The notes beneath the pieces were generated by a model. It did no database searches. It saw only the letters and a program-made list of their open reading frames with translations, and had not been told where the DNA came from. From contig NZ_CP132333.1 of NCBI RefSeq assembly GCF_030758935.1, forward strand, positions 744,992 to 808,991: 64,000 nucleotides of DNA, given 5' to 3'. This stretch comes from Geothrix sp. PMB-07. Its GTDB lineage: Bacteria; Acidobacteriota; Holophagae; Holophagales; Holophagaceae. The position numbers were made by a program, and so were the translations under genes. This document shows, piece after piece, positions 62,499-64,000 of the stretch; positions within the stretch are counted from its first letter, which is position 1; each line of letters starts with the position of its first letter.

Positions 62499-63938
62499 TC
62501 ATCCCACACTTCCTTCGAGTTTCAGCGAGAGCAGCTTGGTGGCTTCCACGGCGAATTCCATGGGGAGTTCGCGGAAGACGTCCTTGCAGAAGCCGTTGAT
62601 GATCATGCTGATGGCTTCCTCGGCGGGGATGCCGCGCTGCTGGAAGTAGAAGAGCTGCTCTTCGCCGATCTTGCTGGTGGTGGCTTCGTGCTCCACCCGG
62701 GCGCTGCGGTTCTGCACCTCGATGTAGGGGAAGGTGCTGGCACTGCAGGTCTGGCCGATGAGCATGGAGTCGCATTGGCTGAAGTTGCGGGCGCCCTCGG
62801 CCTTGGGCTGGATCTTCACTAAGCCGCGGTAGCTGTTGGAGCTGTCACCGGCGCTGATGCCCTTGCTGACGATGGTGCTCTTGGTGTTGCGGCCGATGTG
62901 CACCATCTTGGTGCCGGTGTCGGCCTGCTGCTTGTGGTTGGTGAGGGCCACGCTGTAGAACTCGCCGATGCTGTCGTCGCCCAGCAGGATGCAGCTGGGG
63001 TACTTCCAGGTGATGGCACTGCCGGTCTCCACCTGGGTCCAGCTGATGCGGGAGCCCTGGCCCTTGCAGAGGCCGCGCTTGGTCACGAAGTTGAAGATGC
63101 CGCCCACGCCATCCTTGTCGCCGGCATACCAGTTCTGCACGGTGCTGTATTTGATGGAGGCGTGATCGAGGGCCACCAGTTCCACCACCGCCGCATGCAG
63201 CTGGTTGGTGTCGAATTGGGGGGCCGTGCAGCCCTCCAGGTAGCTGACACTGGCGCCTTCCTCGGCCACGATGAGCGTGCGCTCGAACTGGCCCGATTCC
63301 TTGTTGTTGATGCGGAAGTAGGTGCTCAGGTCCATGGGGCAGGTGACGCCCTTGGGAATGAAGACGAAGCTGCCGTCCGTGAACACCGCACTGTTGAGCG
63401 CCGCGTAGAAGTTGTCGGCGGCGGGCACCACGCTGCCCAGGTATTTCTTGATCAGTTCGGGGTGTTCCTTTACGGCTTCGCTGAAGCTGCAGAAGATGAT
63501 CCCCACGGCGGCCAGCTTTTCCTTGTAGGTGGTGGTCACGCTGACGGAATCAAAGACCACGTCCACGGCCACACCCGCCAGGGAGGCCTGCTCGTTGATG
63601 GGCACGCCCAGCTTTTCAAAGGTACGCAGCAGCTCCGGATCCACCTCGTCCATGGAGGCGTACTTGGGTGCCTTCGCCTTCGGTGCGCTGTAGTAGACGA
63701 TCTTCTGGAAGTCAGGCCGGGGGTAGTGCACGTTGGCCCACTCGGGCTCGGTCAGGGTCAGCCAGTGGCGGTAGGCCTTGAGGCGGAACTCCAGCAGCCA
63801 ATCCGGCTCGCCCTTCTTGGCGGAGATGAAGCGGATCACGTCCTCGTTCAGGCCGGGCGCAACGCTGTCCGCCTCGATGTCCGTCACGAAGCCGTACTTG
63901 TATTCCTGGCTGGTGACCACGTTCAAGGTGGTGCTCAT
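62499..63938 (-). CDS. sufB: Fe-S cluster assembly protein SufB
   Basis: 479 residues. Conserved SufB stretches include [101 protein letters not shown] and KISPxAxGAxxxSxCDSML-like [21 protein letters not shown]. SufB is the scaffold subunit on which the cluster forms. It is the first gene of the operon; GGGAG precedes its ATG and a promoter is visible upstream at the window edge. Confidence 0.97.
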   Translation of the reverse strand: MSTTLNVVTSQEYKYGFVTDIEADSVAPGLNEDVIRFISAKKGEPDWLLEFRLKAYRHWLTLTEPEWANVHYPRPDFQKIVYYSAPKAKAPKYASMDEVDPELLRTFEKLGVPINEQASLAGVAVDVVFDSVSVTTTYKEKLAAVGIIFCSFSEAVKEHPELIKKYLGSVVPAADNFYAALNSAVFTDGSFVFIPKGVTCPMDLSTYFRINNKESGQFERTLIVAEEGASVSYLEGCTAPQFDTNQLHAAVVELVALDHASIKYSTVQNWYAGDKDGVGGIFNFVTKRGLCKGQGSRISWTQVETGSAITWKYPSCILLGDDSIGEFYSVALTNHKQQADTGTKMVHIGRNTKSTIVSKGISAGDSSNSYRGLVKIQPKAEGARNFSQCDSMLIGQTCSASTFPYIEVQNRSARVEHEATTSKIGEEQLFYFQQRGIPAEEAISMIINGFCKDVFRELPMEFAVEATKLLSLKLEGSVG

Positions 63939-63955
63939 GGCCGTCTCCCGATTCC

Positions 63956-63987
63956 TTCCATTCTGGAATCTCGACTAAAATTGTCAA
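63956..63987 (-). promoter_or_regulatory. suf operon promoter with overlapping inverted repeat
   Basis: On the minus strand TTGACA (63987-63982), a 16-bp spacer and CAGAAT (63965-63960) resemble a sigma-70 promoter 22 bp upstream of the sufB start. The perfect inverted repeat TTCCA-TTC-TGGAA (63956-63968) covers the -10 box and could be a repressor site. No regulator gene is visible in the window. Confidence 0.6.
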
Positions 63988-64000
63988 CTTAATAGGCTGT

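Overview
The window looks like chromosome of a high-GC, Gram-negative, free-living bacterium. LpxL-like and AsmA/DUF748 envelope proteins, lipoproteins, a Suf system, IS481 elements and many carbohydrate-active enzymes fit the Acidobacteriota, most likely class Holophagae (Geothrix/Holophaga relatives). That placement is inferred from overall gene content, not from a marker search. No rRNA, tRNA, CRISPR or phage module was seen.

Region 1 (1-8.3 kb, + strand) is a beta-glucan utilisation cluster: a GH30 beta-glucanase cut by the window edge, a GH5 enzyme with a C-terminal fascin-like beta-trefoil, a sodium/solute symporter, a two-helix membrane protein, a GH3 beta-glucosidase and a ROK sugar kinase. 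Together they could hydrolyse a beta-glucan outside the cytoplasm, import the products and phosphorylate the sugar. Region 2 (8.3-16.3 kb) holds an Old Yellow Enzyme, a COG2403 P-loop protein (cyclic 2,3-diphosphoglycerate synthetase-like), a DUF748/AsmA protein, protoporphyrinogen oxidase and a small acyltransferase.

Region 3 (16.3-21.6 kb) carries a large modular GH18 chitinase lipoprotein and, behind it, the relic of a GH44 lipoprotein gene. The two share an upstream motif at nearly the same distance from their start codons. Region 4 (21.6-31.7 kb) has peroxiredoxin, arginine deiminase, an LpxL-like acyltransferase, GreA, ClpX, Lon, a BrkB-type membrane protein and an ATP-grasp enzyme. Region 5 (31.8-41.7 kb) is sensory and regulatory: an orphan TupA-like binding protein, a chemotaxis receptor, an NtrC-type regulator in an operon with a degenerate AAA+/Fis protein and a HlyIII-like membrane protein, gamma-glutamyltransferase, and a LuxR regulator with a membrane N-terminus facing a lipoprotein gene.

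Region 6 (41.7-44.8 kb) is an array of three abutting IS481-family elements. The outer two are the same 1011-bp element in opposite orientation. The middle one is a divergent relative carrying a 212-bp patch almost identical to its neighbours. Region 7 (44.8-58 kb) has an S9 peptidase, the SbcCD nuclease, a bactofilin, a very long pentapeptide-repeat protein, ribosomal protein S1 and an NRDE protein. Region 8 (58-64 kb, - strand) is the Suf iron-sulfur operon sufB-sufC-sufD-sufS-sufU-nfu with a recognisable promoter at the window edge.

Inverted repeats built on the words CCACGGATGAACACGGAT, CACCACGGAGACACGGAG or CACCAAGACACCAAG occur in six intergenic gaps, including inside the clpX-lon and suf gene strings. 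The most notable items are these repeats, the IS481 array (conversion patch, 2-bp abutting junctions, and transposase frames that need a CTAG target to supply a stop codon), and the shared upstream motif of the two glycan-hydrolase lipoprotein genes.
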